DNA of 64,000 nt from Candidatus Poribacteria bacterium (GCA_002709695.1 PAQF01000026.1:213395-277394), one strand, 5' to 3'; shown: positions 9,870 to 19,670, counted from the first letter of the stretch. Program-made: numbers and translations. Notes: generated by a model not told the origin, from the letters alone.

Positions 9870-10688
9870 TCAAATGTCGCTGGTGAGGATAAATCGCCAG
9901 TCCCAATTCTCCATGCGATGATGGACTACTGTAGCAGTAGCCAATGGATAAATTTCTTGATAACCCAATTCTTCAAACACGGGGTCATCGATAGGAGCAC
10001 AAAACATATGCACATGACCATGGAAAGGCTCGGGATATCCCTGCTGGGCACAAGGACCAAACTGAACATGCAGCAACGGCATAGCGGATTGAGTGCTTTC
10101 CAAAATGAGATCTTTTTTCCCTTCTAGCGATAGATAAGAAATTGAACCAAACTGCTCTCGCAAGATTGGTTCAATGGACCTTATTCTGTCGTAATCTAAA
10201 CAGACAATCCCTAATTTTGTTGCTATTGAAACTGGTACCAATGGAAATCTTGTCAACATTAAGGCAACACGATTTCGACCTCTAATACCAAGATCCATCG
10301 ATATAGCATAACCACGTGAGCAAGAAAGGTAATGTTTTGGGATAGCGCTAGCAAACATTTTGAATGGGATGTTATATCCGCGTGATTCCGGTCGCACTTT
10401 CAAATCACAAAAGTACCATGTCTTTTTCGGTTTTTGATTCCCAGAGGTTGGTATTTGACGTAGGATAGCAGCAGCCACTGCGATGACCTTCTCACCTCCA
10501 AGTACAACGTAGTAATGTAATTTTCCCATACGAGTAAAGAATGCAAAGTAATCTTTGCCGTGATCAATCTCAAACCGATCTGTACCTAATGGATAGCTAA
10601 TTCCCTTTTCCAAATCCGCGACACGATCCTGAAAGCAGTTCCAATCACTTTCCCGTAATTCTTGAACATCGAAAGAGTCTCTCCGCAT
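9870..10688 (-). CDS. GNAT-like N-acetyltransferase family protein
   Basis: A 272-residue protein whose middle resembles a GNAT fold: a beta strand with YYVVLGGEKVIAVAAAIL, then WYFCDLKVRPESRGYNIPFKMF, the counterpart of the 'V.P..RG.G....L' acetyl-CoA pyrophosphate loop. The glycine-rich loop is poorly conserved (RPESRGYNIP), so acetyl-CoA binding is likely but not certain. It is the last gene of a minus-strand trio, starting 24 bases after the stop of the diiron-oxidase-like gene, which itself follows a DUF3419 gene by 6 bases. The context suggests it acylates or otherwise modifies the product of those two enzymes. That role is inference. Confidence 0.6.
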   Translation of the reverse strand: MRRDSFDVQELRESDWNCFQDRVADLEKGISYPLGTDRFEIDHGKDYFAFFTRMGKLHYYVVLGGEKVIAVAAAILRQIPTSGNQKPKKTWYFCDLKVRPESRGYNIPFKMFASAIPKHYLSCSRGYAISMDLGIRGRNRVALMLTRFPLVPVSIATKLGIVCLDYDRIRSIEPILREQFGSISYLSLEGKKDLILESTQSAMPLLHVQFGPCAQQGYPEPFHGHVHMFCAPIDDPVFEELGYQEIYPLATATVVHHRMENWDWRFILTSDI

Positions 10689-10712
10689 ATGATGAGTTCC
10701 AATGTGAATTTA

Positions 10713-11426
10713 CTATGAGGCTCGTGTATGCGGTCCACGTACATCACGAAATATTCTACGCTCGCGAGCATCGTAGAGATCCTCATAGAGTCTATTGAAA
10801 ATAAATACGCCAAGACGCAGTCCTTGCTCAATATAGTAACGATTTTCGATCTCAGCTTCCCAAGCAGGTCGGAGAACTTCAAAAAAATCATCTGCATGCT
10901 TAATGTCCAAATCCGCATGCAAATTGTAGTGAATCAATCGCTCGATCGGAATCCAACCTCGATTAACAATTGATTCGCCTATCCATCCCGAGATTTCTGA
11001 AAACATACGTTCGATAACCCCCAAGACACTAATGCCAACCAGGTATTCATCCATTACACAAGCACCAACAAGTATCGTATTAAAAGCACGAACTTCGGGC
11101 CACATTGACCGTACTGCAATGTCTTCAAGATTAACCCCCGCTAAGCGATCTAAAAATGTTAGGAATGTATTTCCATGGATCAGCGATGGATTGCCTTCTC
11201 CATGCTCTTCCCATACATTCCGAATGACCTCTAAGCGCAGTTTCGCTTCCGGAATTTTGGCAGCTGCTGCTGCCATAGGACGACTAAAAAAAACCACGGC
11301 AAAGTGGAATTGGATCTGCGTTTCGACAAAATCATCCTTGCTAAAAGTACCATCTTTCAAAGATACAAAGTATGAATTCATTTGTGGATTTGTTTCTTTA
11401 AGGATTTGTGTAATAAGTGTTTTCAT
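10713..11426 (-). CDS. Heme-oxygenase-like diiron oxidase (iron-containing redox enzyme family)
   Basis: A 237-residue, all-helical protein of the TenA/PqqC/CADD-like superfamily. Candidate metal ligands follow the heme-oxygenase-like diiron oxidase pattern: the acidic/His cluster E73-E74-H75 in NVWEEHGEGN, E139, and the helix motif H170-x3-D174-x2-H177 (HADLDIKH). That H-x3-D-x2-H spacing is the one known from CADD and related oxidases, which activate O2 to oxidise amino acids, fatty acids or side chains in natural product pathways. The gene lies 6 bases after the DUF3419 gene and 24 bases before the GNAT-like gene, so the three should be co-transcribed. AGAGG precedes its ATG. The substrate is unknown; an aminocarboxypropylated compound made by its neighbour is a reasonable guess. 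Confidence 0.75.
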   Translation of the reverse strand: MKTLITQILKETNPQMNSYFVSLKDGTFSKDDFVETQIQFHFAVVFFSRPMAAAAAKIPEAKLRLEVIRNVWEEHGEGNPSLIHGNTFLTFLDRLAGVNLEDIAVRSMWPEVRAFNTILVGACVMDEYLVGISVLGVIERMFSEISGWIGESIVNRGWIPIERLIHYNLHADLDIKHADDFFEVLRPAWEAEIENRYYIEQGLRLGVFIFNRLYEDLYDARERRIFRDVRGPHTRAS

Positions 11427-11432
11427 AGCTAA

Positions 11433-12401
11433 TTACCTCTTTTTCCCAATGTGAAGACCAGAATAGAACAGACTACGTTCATATTCCAATAGCTTGTTCT
11501 CCAAAACCGAATCAAACTGGAACGAATCACCAAAATAAGTCTCTAGGTCTGTAGGATTATTGAGTTGACGAAAAATAACAATAGCTCCCGACTTCATCTG
11601 GCTTTTAAGATTGCCCAAAAGGGAAGTAATATCGGCCGGCGACATCCAGTCCATGATATTAGATAGACTCACCAAATCAAAACGTCCCAAGTCAGAAACT
11701 TGATCAATTGTTCCCTCCACCATCTGAAAACGATAATCGCGTGGTGGAACAGTCAAATAGTATGGTAAACAGTTTGGCCGATCGAGATAATATCCAAGAA
11801 ACACATGGTGGAGAAAGTAATTGTCAAACGCTTGGTCAGACACCAGTCCCCTTTCAAATACTTTTCGAAAGTATGTCGGGTAACTTCCAGGTTCCGCATG
11901 TTGCGTAGCATCAGGCCCAAACATCGCATTCAGAATCGAATCACCAAAAAACATGTCAAACGCTACTGACCAATATCTACTCGAGAAGAGAAGTTTCGGG
12001 GCACGCTTAAAACCATTTCTCTCTTCAAACAACGTTCGAATCTGTTCTTCGTCAGCCACTAGATCGAAAATAAACTCACGCAATCCCCGAAATAATGATT
12101 CAAAGTTTCCACATTGATTGAGCCCTCTTGAATCGCTTGTCCCAATATTGAAAGTGCGTCGATGCACCTTTGAGTCTATGTTAGAAAGTACCCGTTTTTT
12201 CTCTTCAATCAACTCCAACTGTGCCGGATTAAAATCCAAAAGAGTCAAATTTAGACTAGGGAACAATGACTGTAGTGTAAACGCAGTACAACCACCAGAC
12301 GCAATCAATAAGACTTCGTTAACCTGATGTAAGCAAACTAATTTCGCTTCTATTTTCGGGTCTTCTCTGACGACAGCAAACTGGACAGGATTATCTTTCA
12401 T
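11433..12401 (-). CDS. DUF3419/BtaA-like SAM:3-amino-3-carboxypropyl transferase
   Basis: A 322-residue protein of the DUF3419 family, which includes BtaA, the enzyme that moves the 3-amino-3-carboxypropyl group of S-adenosylmethionine onto diacylglycerol in betaine-lipid synthesis. The N-terminus has the family's opening EDPKIE, followed by VLLIASGGCTAFTL (about residues 30-43), a SAM-binding glycine motif, and LTLLDFNPAQLELIE. A later DLVSLSNIMDWM matches the methyltransferase-fold motif. No BtaB-type N-methyltransferase is adjacent, so betaine lipid synthesis is not indicated. Instead it heads a three-gene operon with a diiron-oxidase-like and a GNAT-like protein. An acceptor other than lipid is likely but unproven. 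Confidence 0.8.
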   Translation of the reverse strand: MKDNPVQFAVVREDPKIEAKLVCLHQVNEVLLIASGGCTAFTLQSLFPSLNLTLLDFNPAQLELIEEKKRVLSNIDSKVHRRTFNIGTSDSRGLNQCGNFESLFRGLREFIFDLVADEEQIRTLFEERNGFKRAPKLLFSSRYWSVAFDMFFGDSILNAMFGPDATQHAEPGSYPTYFRKVFERGLVSDQAFDNYFLHHVFLGYYLDRPNCLPYYLTVPPRDYRFQMVEGTIDQVSDLGRFDLVSLSNIMDWMSPADITSLLGNLKSQMKSGAIVIFRQLNNPTDLETYFGDSFQFDSVLENKLLEYERSLFYSGLHIGKKR

Positions 12402-12678
12402 CTATACATACAACCCAAACTGAAACCAAAAATAACATAGATTGAGTTCGGATACACACAAAATATTGATCCGATGTCAATTCGATGATTCCCATTGTCC
12501 ACCTGTCTTAGCCCAATGATTGATTATTTGAAAACCAATCCTCAATTTCATCAAATACATCTTCTAAAAAAACCGAGTTGGACTAATAGCACCATTAATC
12601 CAAATATGAGCGATTAAAACTAATAATCATCTCAATTAACTCAATAAAAAATTGAAAAGAACACCTGAATCTCCACAT

Positions 12679-14283
12679 TCATGAACTACACGAAAGCATT
12701 GAACACCCAGGGCGATTACGAGCCCATTCAGGACGTTTCACTGCATATTTCTGATTTTCGGATCGTTCATCGTAAGGATAACGGAGTAATTCTAGCAATT
12801 CACTTACCATAGAACTATCACCATGCTCTGCTTTATCGATAGCCAGTTGGGCCATATAATTACGCAGAACATAATTTGGATTAACACTGTTCATCCGTAT
12901 CCGCCTCGTCTTATTTGATGTTCCATCACAACGCACCCGTTCTATATAGCTACATATCCAATTATTGATGCGATTTACATTGTCGTAGGTTAACTGTGCC
13001 GGTTGATAATAAGCATCCATAACGGGTTCCATAGGCATTGTACCATCCATGCTAAATGGTGATTCAACTTCAGCATCAATCAAAGCTAATTGACGAAAAA
13101 AAATGGTCATGTCAGTTTCGACAAACTCAAGAATAGCAAGTAACTCAGTAACTAGCGCCTCGTCAGACGAGTCGAAAGCATTCAGACCCAGCTTTCGACT
13201 CATCATCTTTCGCCATCCACTCTCATATTCTTCCGTGTAACTATCTAATATACTCTGTAACGGTTCTGCCTGCTGAATCAAGGGATAGATCGCTCGCGCT
13301 AGCTGAGCCAAGTTCCAATGAGCAACTTGAGATTGATTACCAAAACAGTAACGTCGTCCCTCAGAATCAGTCGTATTAGGGGTCCAAGCAGGCGAGTAAT
13401 CATCCAACCAACCATAGGGTCCATAGTCAATTGTCAGACCTAAAATGGACATGTTATCAGTATTCATGACGCCGTGAACAAATCCCACACGCATCCAGTG
13501 TACAATAAGCTCAGCTGTCCGTTGACAGACTTCATGGAACCACTTGAGGTAGATTTCTGGTGAGGGTTTCCCCAAATGGGAAAAATCGGTGAGAATAGTA
13601 TAATCTACTAATTGCTGTAATACGTCAATTTCCCCCCGAGCCGAAAAAATCTGAAAATTCCCAAAACGTGTAAACGAGGGTGCTACTCGGCAAACAACTG
13701 CACCAAGCTCCAACTTAGGATTTCCATCATAAAACATATCGCGAATAACTTGCTCTCCGGTCAACGTCAAGCTCAAAGCTCGTGTAGTAGGCACCCCCAA
13801 ATGGAACATCGCTTCGCTGCATAAGAATTCACGGATTGAAGAGCGTAAAACGGCCAAGCCATCAGCCCTTCGCGAGTAAGGAGTCTGACCTGCCCCCTTG
13901 AGTTGCAATGCCCACCTTTCCCCCTGTTGGTTGATGACCTCTCCCAAATTTATTGCACGTCCATCACCGAGCTGACCTGCCCAATGACCAAACTGATGCC
14001 CACCATAACAGGTAGCGTAAGGAGACATTCCCTTCAGTATACGGTTGCCAGAAAAGACCTGCGCGAAGTCAGACGACTCGCATTCCTTACCGGTTAAATT
14101 TAATATCTCTGCTACCTCTTTCGAATAAGCAATCAGCTGTGGTTCCGAGACTTTCGCTGGTTTTACAAGAGAATAGCAAGCCCGCATTACCTGCCGACAA
14201 TAGTTTTCAGTTTCAGGATCAGCTGGTAACTCATGGATAAATCGGTTGTCAAATCTTAGCGTATCTAGCGTTTGGTAAGCCAT
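12679..14283 (-). CDS. selO: Protein adenylyltransferase SelO (YdiU/UPF0061)
   Basis: A 534-residue SelO pseudokinase-fold enzyme. SelO proteins transfer AMP from ATP to Ser, Thr or Tyr of target proteins and in E. coli and yeast are linked to redox homeostasis. Conserved stretches are YATCYGGHQFGHWAGQLGDG, LKGAGQTPYSRRADG (nucleotide binding), and HGVMNTDNMSILGLTIDYGP, which holds the Asn and Asp metal ligands. The C-terminus ends SCSS, the Cys-containing tail that in eukaryotic SelO carries selenocysteine. The UPF0061 length is slightly longer than average. The gene stands alone between an operon start and a pseudogene on the same strand; the 277 bases downstream hold no gene. Confidence 0.95.
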   Translation of the reverse strand: MAYQTLDTLRFDNRFIHELPADPETENYCRQVMRACYSLVKPAKVSEPQLIAYSKEVAEILNLTGKECESSDFAQVFSGNRILKGMSPYATCYGGHQFGHWAGQLGDGRAINLGEVINQQGERWALQLKGAGQTPYSRRADGLAVLRSSIREFLCSEAMFHLGVPTTRALSLTLTGEQVIRDMFYDGNPKLELGAVVCRVAPSFTRFGNFQIFSARGEIDVLQQLVDYTILTDFSHLGKPSPEIYLKWFHEVCQRTAELIVHWMRVGFVHGVMNTDNMSILGLTIDYGPYGWLDDYSPAWTPNTTDSEGRRYCFGNQSQVAHWNLAQLARAIYPLIQQAEPLQSILDSYTEEYESGWRKMMSRKLGLNAFDSSDEALVTELLAILEFVETDMTIFFRQLALIDAEVESPFSMDGTMPMEPVMDAYYQPAQLTYDNVNRINNWICSYIERVRCDGTSNKTRRIRMNSVNPNYVLRNYMAQLAIDKAEHGDSSMVSELLELLRYPYDERSENQKYAVKRPEWARNRPGCSMLSCSS

Positions 14284-14498
14284 TTCTCATTCCATAGTCG
14301 GTACAGACATTCCACATACATGCTTCCTATTTTGCAGGTCTATCATGCGCCTACTGATTATTAGGTTCTAAGTCTCAACATAGATTTTGATAACTTCGTG
14401 ACCGAGAAATCCGGACCACATTTCCCCTAAAACAACATATACAAGCTGGAAAAACACTAACACATATTGGATTTGAACATAGATCTACCATCCAAGAA

Positions 14499-15685
14499 TT
14501 AGAGTTTTCTCATCCTCTCAACTACATCCCACAGAGAAGCAACAACATATGCGTTTTCTTCCTCACTCATCAATGGATGCAACGAAATACAAAATAATCG
14601 TTTCGCCGTGTCTACCGAAACAGGGAGTCTAGCTATCTGGTCGAAGGTTCACCTATAAATATATGGTTGAGCCTCCCAAACAGGAGGGTTCGCCACCATC
14701 GTACCAACGTTATATTCCTCTCGAAGCATTTGACAAAGCCGATCCCGCTTTTGCCCACCCCATTCCGGAGGAACCAACAATGTAAATAAATAAAATGTAT
14801 GATCACAATCTGGAGGCTCAAATGTTAAAGTTAATTCCGGTATACCTTCTAACATTTTCAGACGATCTCGGGCCCTTTTCACACGCTGCTCGACCATGTC
14901 ATCAAGACGATTTAATTGGACACTTCCTACTGCTTGCTTGCACTTTGGTCATCTTATAGCTTGATCCCCAAGTATCCGCTTCATTTCCCCATTGCCGGAT
15001 CCCACGTAACATCTTAGCCAATTCTGGATCGTCTGTGGTAATCATACCACCTTCTCCAAGCGTCGTCATCAGTTTCATTGTATGAAAGCTGAATACGTTC
15101 ATCCAACCTTTCTTACCAATCTTGGTTTCCTTATATCCACCACAAGCACGAGCTGCATCACCAATCACTTTTAACGGACCATGAGTTGGATGTGGATAGC
15201 GTTCTGCAATATCTAATAAATCATCCATAGGTGCAGAAAGACCATTCATATGAACGGGAAAGATTGCCCGTGTATTCGGAGTTATTCGTCGTTCAACATC
15301 CGCTGAATCACAGTTAAAAGTATGCGGATCGATTTCACAGAACACGAGCTTCGCTCCTTGCCCAAGTACTGCTAAAGGCGACGCTTTGAAATTGATAGCC
15401 GGACAGATAACTTCATCCTCCGGTTCCAAACCAAGGCTTATCATCGCCAAGTCAAGTCCCACACTTGCAGTGCTAAGTGAAATTGCAAATTCCGTTCCAC
15501 AATAATTAGTGAAGGATTTCGTCAACAATGAAACCAAATCCAACCCGCCAATCCATTGAATCTCGGATAGCTTTTGTAGCCACTTCAATCTCCTGCTCTG
15601 TATACCAACTACCCAAGTTAGGTTCAGCAGGAAACAATTGCTCGGGGCTATGCTTCTTTAAGAATATCCTGACGTTGTTTTTCAT
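14499..15685 (-). pseudogene. DegT/DnrJ/EryC1 aminotransferase, multiply broken
   Basis: Joined frames reconstruct a PLP-dependent sugar aminotransferase. The N-terminal part (LGSWYTEQEIEVATKAIRD) reads from an ATG at 15685 and hits a stop at 15506. The core frame covers YCGTEFAISLSTASVGLD, EVICPAINF, VIGDAARACGG and FSFHTMKLMTTLGEGG, with the probable PLP lysine in HTMK. It shifts near 14934, where one extra base in CAAGCAAGCA breaks VQAAVGSVQL. The third segment runs through MVEQRVKRARDRL to an in-frame TGA at 14649-14651. Homology-like sequence (LFCISLHPLMSEEENAYVV) then continues in that frame to a TAA at 14499. At least two frameshifts and one nonsense codon make error an unlikely explanation for all. 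An intact DegT gene sits at 17.4 kb. Confidence 0.88.
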
Positions 15686-15889
15686 TCAGTGGAAACTTTC
15701 CCACAACAAATCTATATTAAAACCACATTAGAATTTTTTCATTTGTTTGAAAGAATGTCAACATCCGATATGAAACTCGCATTCAGCCAACCAATTCATT
15801 CTCTACTGTGTACAATCGCAGAACCCTTGATTTTATTGCTTACTTTCCAGCCTATTACCCAGTCGAACGCCAACATCAACCCCACACAG

Positions 15890-17194
15890 CTAGGGCCGAG
15901 AGTTTATAAGATCAACAATTGCTTCTTTGACCACCTCTTCCACTTCCGGCTTAAAAGGAGCACTCTGTTTCCAACGTTTATAAGCCTCCACTTCATATCC
16001 ACCTTGCATCAAAGCTTCGGCTGTCGGTACATATGTTTGGCACCCTTGCGTGTAACCAAATGCCAGTGTTGTCTCAGAACCCCCGAGTTGCTGAACATAA
16101 GTACCATATTCCAAAAAGAATTCACCAGATAACCCAACCCAATTCAATTCACCCAATTGCAACCTAGAAAAAGTGTAAGTTTGATAACTTGGTCTATGCC
16201 CCTCCGCATTTTCTAATCGAACCTGTTGAACCCATTGACGTTGAGCTATATGAAAACTATCTCTCCAAGATCTAGATGTATCATTTTTTCTTTGGGATTC
16301 GATTGATTGAGTCGCTATGTAGTCTAGCTCATCATTTGATAATGGCTTGTCAATTGGCAATTGAGGTTTACTTCGCCAAGCATAGATAGCATCAATTGAC
16401 AAATCACGGCAATTTTGCATACCATCCTGCACTGCTTCCGCTAACTTCTGTCCACATGAGATTACATCTGATTCAGTTCCTAGACGGAAACTATCTCCAC
16501 CCTCGAGATGAGGCCTAATATTACCAAAAACACCAGGTAAGAAAAGAGCCACAGTTGAGTCGTATTCTTTTTCCAGTAAAAGTTGTGCCCATCCCGGATA
16601 GTCTCCGGAAATTTTAGGTCCCAGTAGGATTGTCGGATGACAACAGTAACTGAAGAAAACACCAACTAGAATGCCATCTTCATTACGACAACTGATCACT
16701 GGCACACTTTTGTCAACTATACCATCTGGATTGGGAGCCATACTACAATTACCATTTTCATCAATTCGGCGACGATTGACATTGAAATTACAAGTTGATC
16801 GACCAAATTGGATAGAGATAGGTTTTAGCTTTTGTAGGAGATCAACAACTAAATTTACCAAACGAGTTTTCAATCCAATTAAATAAGGGCTAAATCCACC
16901 GTAGAGATCAATTGGACACAAAATTGGTGCAGAATGACTGTGGCTGCCAGTTATCCATATCCGCTCAGGAGAAATCCCGACTTTTTCAGAAAGCGCTGTT
17001 TCCAAATCTATCATCTCAGCTACGCCAACGCCAAGAACATCCAATGCCACAATAACAACTGGTAACGAACCTACATCGAGAATAGCCACCCTTGCATAGA
17101 TTTCGTCTAGGACACCTTCTATCTGAAAGAAAAAATCGGGAAAGGTACCGTTGATGGGTGGTGTAATTGAGACTCTACCGAATGCAGCTTTCAT
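15890..17194 (-). CDS. Neutral/alkaline ceramidase-like hydrolase
   Basis: A 434-residue protein resembling the N-terminal catalytic domain of neutral/alkaline non-lysosomal ceramidases. Features are the opening AAFGRVSITPP, a strand-rich VVIVALDVLGV, then GSHSHSAP with the two His typical of the zinc site, and SYCCHPTILLG further on. Family members at this size are widespread in planctomycete-like and Poribacteria-like genomes as uncharacterised hydrolases. The open frame allows a start at 17224, but the ATG at 17194 behind AGGTGAAGG gives the expected N-terminus. No signal peptide is evident, so a cytosolic location is likely, unlike secreted ceramidases. The true substrate is uncertain. 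Confidence 0.75.
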   Translation of the reverse strand: MKAAFGRVSITPPINGTFPDFFFQIEGVLDEIYARVAILDVGSLPVVIVALDVLGVGVAEMIDLETALSEKVGISPERIWITGSHSHSAPILCPIDLYGGFSPYLIGLKTRLVNLVVDLLQKLKPISIQFGRSTCNFNVNRRRIDENGNCSMAPNPDGIVDKSVPVISCRNEDGILVGVFFSYCCHPTILLGPKISGDYPGWAQLLLEKEYDSTVALFLPGVFGNIRPHLEGGDSFRLGTESDVISCGQKLAEAVQDGMQNCRDLSIDAIYAWRSKPQLPIDKPLSNDELDYIATQSIESQRKNDTSRSWRDSFHIAQRQWVQQVRLENAEGHRPSYQTYTFSRLQLGELNWVGLSGEFFLEYGTYVQQLGGSETTLAFGYTQGCQTYVPTAEALMQGGYEVEAYKRWKQSAPFKPEVEEVVKEAIVDLINSRP

Positions 17195-17360
17195 AACCTT
17201 CACCTGTTCTAAACGGCACATCATTTAATAATTATCTATGACTTTCAAGTTGGAAAGCCTTAATCCTAATACTATCATGTACCTACTTGCTTATCATAGA
17301 TAATTGCCATACTTGACAATATTTTGGTAGAATTAGAAAAAACCGAGCTTGGATACGATC

Positions 17361-18590
17361 ATGACCACACTCGCTATCAATGGTGGAGAAAAAGTACGAA
17401 ACACTCCATTTCCCATGCGGACGCCGTTTGGAGAGAGAGAGGAAGAATTACTCCTACAGGCCGTACGAAGCCAAAACCTCTTTGGTAAAAGCGGCACTTT
17501 CGTCAAAAAGTTTGAGCAAAAAGTCGCAGCTTTCTATGGAACAAGCTATGCCCAATCATCGACTAGTGGAACAGCTGCTATTCACACTGCAATTGGCGCT
17601 GTTAATCCTGAACCGGGAGATGAGATTATTACTGCTCCTATTACTGACCCTGGTAGCGTAATGCCAATTCTGATGCAAAATGCTGTACCAATTTTTGCCG
17701 ATGTCGACCCTCTATCACTAAACATGATACCAGACTCCATAGAAGCTAGCATTACCGATCGAACTCGTGCCATCATCCTGGTACATCTTTTTGGCCACCC
17801 CTGTGAAATCGACCAGATTATCAAAATCGCCGAGCAGTACAATTTGACCTTGATCGAGGATTGTAGCCAGACTCACGCTACCAACTACAAAGATCACTAC
17901 GTAGGGACATTCGGACACATGGGTTGCTTCAGTCTTCAACAATCCAAACATATGACGACTGGTGATGGTGGATTTATCATCACTAATGATGAAGATACTT
18001 ATATCCGGCTCAAGTTATTCTCCGATAAAGGTTGGGACTATCAGTACATGGGCGATCGTGACCACGCTTTCTTAGCTCCAAACTATCGAATGACCGAAAT
18101 GCAAGGTGCTATTGGTATTGCCCAACTAGAAAAAGTACGATCAGTAGTTGAACGTCGTGTCACACTGGGCGCACAACTTACTAACGAAATTGCTAACGCA
18201 CCTGGCATCGAGACGATACCTTTGCCAAAGGACCGGGAAGTTTCCTGGTGGAATTATATCTTCCACATCACTGGTCATGATGCAGAAATATTCTGTCGTG
18301 CCGTCACTGCTGAAGGTGTACCGGTATCGCCTAACTACATTAAAGATCCAATTTACATGCGAGGTAACTTTTTAACCAAAGGGCAAACTTATGGAAATAG
18401 CGGGTTTCCATTCAACAGTCCCTACGTCTCACGTCAGTATCACTATAGCCCAGAACTGGTACCTAATGCTGTCCATGGACTTAGCACGGTCGCAGTACTA
18501 GGAATCCACGAGCACATGGATTCTTCCGATATCGACGACATGGCGACAGCCATTAATAAAGTGGCGAATATACTGGCAAAAACATCTTGA
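17361..18590 (+). CDS. DegT/DnrJ/EryC1/StrS family PLP aminotransferase
   Basis: A full-length (409 residues) PLP-dependent aminotransferase of the sugar-aminotransferase family. The cofactor Asp is D167 in LIEDCSQTHA. The Schiff-base lysine is K196 in SLQQSKHMTTGDGG. A typical C-terminal 'APNYRMTEMQGAIG' stretch is present. Such enzymes aminate keto-sugars or keto-cyclitols. The ATG at 17361 is chosen over the TTG at 17349 because it gives the usual short N-terminus MTTLAINGGEKVR. Neighbours are a ceramidase-like gene (divergent) and a TIM-barrel isomerase-like gene downstream, which hints at cyclitol or amino sugar metabolism. A broken relative lies at 14.5-15.7 kb. Confidence 0.9.
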   Translation: MTTLAINGGEKVRNTPFPMRTPFGEREEELLLQAVRSQNLFGKSGTFVKKFEQKVAAFYGTSYAQSSTSGTAAIHTAIGAVNPEPGDEIITAPITDPGSVMPILMQNAVPIFADVDPLSLNMIPDSIEASITDRTRAIILVHLFGHPCEIDQIIKIAEQYNLTLIEDCSQTHATNYKDHYVGTFGHMGCFSLQQSKHMTTGDGGFIITNDEDTYIRLKLFSDKGWDYQYMGDRDHAFLAPNYRMTEMQGAIGIAQLEKVRSVVERRVTLGAQLTNEIANAPGIETIPLPKDREVSWWNYIFHITGHDAEIFCRAVTAEGVPVSPNYIKDPIYMRGNFLTKGQTYGNSGFPFNSPYVSRQYHYSPELVPNAVHGLSTVAVLGIHEHMDSSDIDDMATAINKVANILAKTS

Positions 18591-18631
18591 GACACTACAC
18601 TGTTTGGATTACTCAAGAAACTAATATCAAG

Positions 18632-18671
18632 GAAGTTTCATAGACCCAAGCCATCATGACCTTGAAACTTC
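18632..18671 (+). terminator. Possible stem-loop after the DegT gene
   Basis: A 9-base inverted repeat (GAAGTTTCA at 18632-18640 and TGAAACTTC at 18663-18671) with a 22-base loop lies between the DegT aminotransferase and the TIM-barrel gene. There is no U-run, so it may be a weak terminator, an RNA-stability element or chance. Confidence 0.3.
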
Positions 18672-18779
18672 AAAAACCTAAAATTAAAATACAAACAACA
18701 TTCAAATGGTCTTAGTATTTATTTGCCGATTCATACCTTTACACAAAATACGTTGAATGCAAAGTTAAAGGAGTTAAGC

Positions 18780-19670
18780 ATGAAATTGGGATTTTTGACA
18801 GATTATAGCCAAGAAACAGTTGAGTTTGCTGGCATCGATCCATCGTTCGACTGCCTTGAAATTTCCGGCCCTCCAATGGAATGGATCGGGGATACTAATC
18901 AGGCAAAAGCTACACGCTCAAGTGCTCTGAATTTGCTACGTAAAAACGGATTAACGATCTCTTCATTTCTGATTCAGTGGCCATCTATTCGAACTAGAAA
19001 ATCTGATCTGATGTATGAACTTAATCGAATGAAACAGATCATGGATGTGTGTAAAATAATGGACAATGCCATCATCGCAGGTGCTGGTCCTTTGGGATAT
19101 GACCCTGAGATTAGTTTGGAAGACAATGTGGCCCGTTACAAAGAAGTCTACTCGCCTATAGCTGATTTAGCTGAAAAACGAGGAATTAAGTTAGCATTTG
19201 AGAATTGGCCAGGAAATCGTAGCGTGGGCCCCTTTGGTGACGGCGCTAGCCTAGCAGTTACCCCAGAAACCTGGGGACTGATGTTCGAAGCCATCCCTTC
19301 ATCAATGATGGGCTTAGAGCTTGACCCTTCCCATCTCATTTGGCAAAAAATTGACACCCACTTAGCCTTAGACGAATTTGCCGAACGGATACATATTATT
19401 CACGCAAAGGATACCGAAATTTTCGATGGTCGCATTAAACGCGATGGCATATTCCGTCGAAGTTCTCGTGGCTGGGGACATTGGGGCCGCTATCGCCTAC
19501 CAGGGTTCGCCCATTTTGATTGGCAGAAACTATTCATTATCTGCTATGAACGACAGATCGAATGCCCAATAATAATTGAACACGAAGATCAAGTTTTCAG
19601 CGGAGATCGACGGCTAGAAGGTTTAAGTCAAAGTGGAAAATTCCTGAGAAAGTGTTTGTTACAAACCTAG
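18780..19670 (+). CDS. TIM-barrel sugar phosphate isomerase/epimerase-like protein
   Basis: A 296-residue xylose-isomerase-like TIM barrel. It begins MKLGFLTDYS, and strand ends carry LAFENWPG, GLELDPSHLIW, IIHAKDTEIF and IIEHEDQVF, the Glu, Asp and His set that binds a divalent metal in this superfamily. The ATG at 18780 is set by AAAGGAG at 18767-18773; the upstream in-frame TTG at 18723 has no such site. A close paralogue is encoded at 58765-59634, sharing opening, ENWPG, DPSHLIWQ and HAKDTEIF motifs. The usual reaction in this class is sugar or keto-sugar isomerisation or epimerisation; which sugar cannot be told. It lies downstream of a DegT aminotransferase. Confidence 0.88.
   Translation: MKLGFLTDYSQETVEFAGIDPSFDCLEISGPPMEWIGDTNQAKATRSSALNLLRKNGLTISSFLIQWPSIRTRKSDLMYELNRMKQIMDVCKIMDNAIIAGAGPLGYDPEISLEDNVARYKEVYSPIADLAEKRGIKLAFENWPGNRSVGPFGDGASLAVTPETWGLMFEAIPSSMMGLELDPSHLIWQKIDTHLALDEFAERIHIIHAKDTEIFDGRIKRDGIFRRSSRGWGHWGRYRLPGFAHFDWQKLFIICYERQIECPIIIEHEDQVFSGDRRLEGLSQSGKFLRKCLLQT

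Noticed and set aside
11433..12401. Betaine-lipid synthesis gene btaA
   Set aside because: The family matches, but no btaB methyltransferase is near and the neighbours are an oxidase and an acetyltransferase-like protein.
14649..14651. In-frame TGA in the DegT gene as a possible selenocysteine or readthrough codon
   Set aside because: The same gene has two frameshifts upstream, DegT enzymes have no selenocysteine position here, and no SECIS-like hairpin was seen. Decay explains it better.
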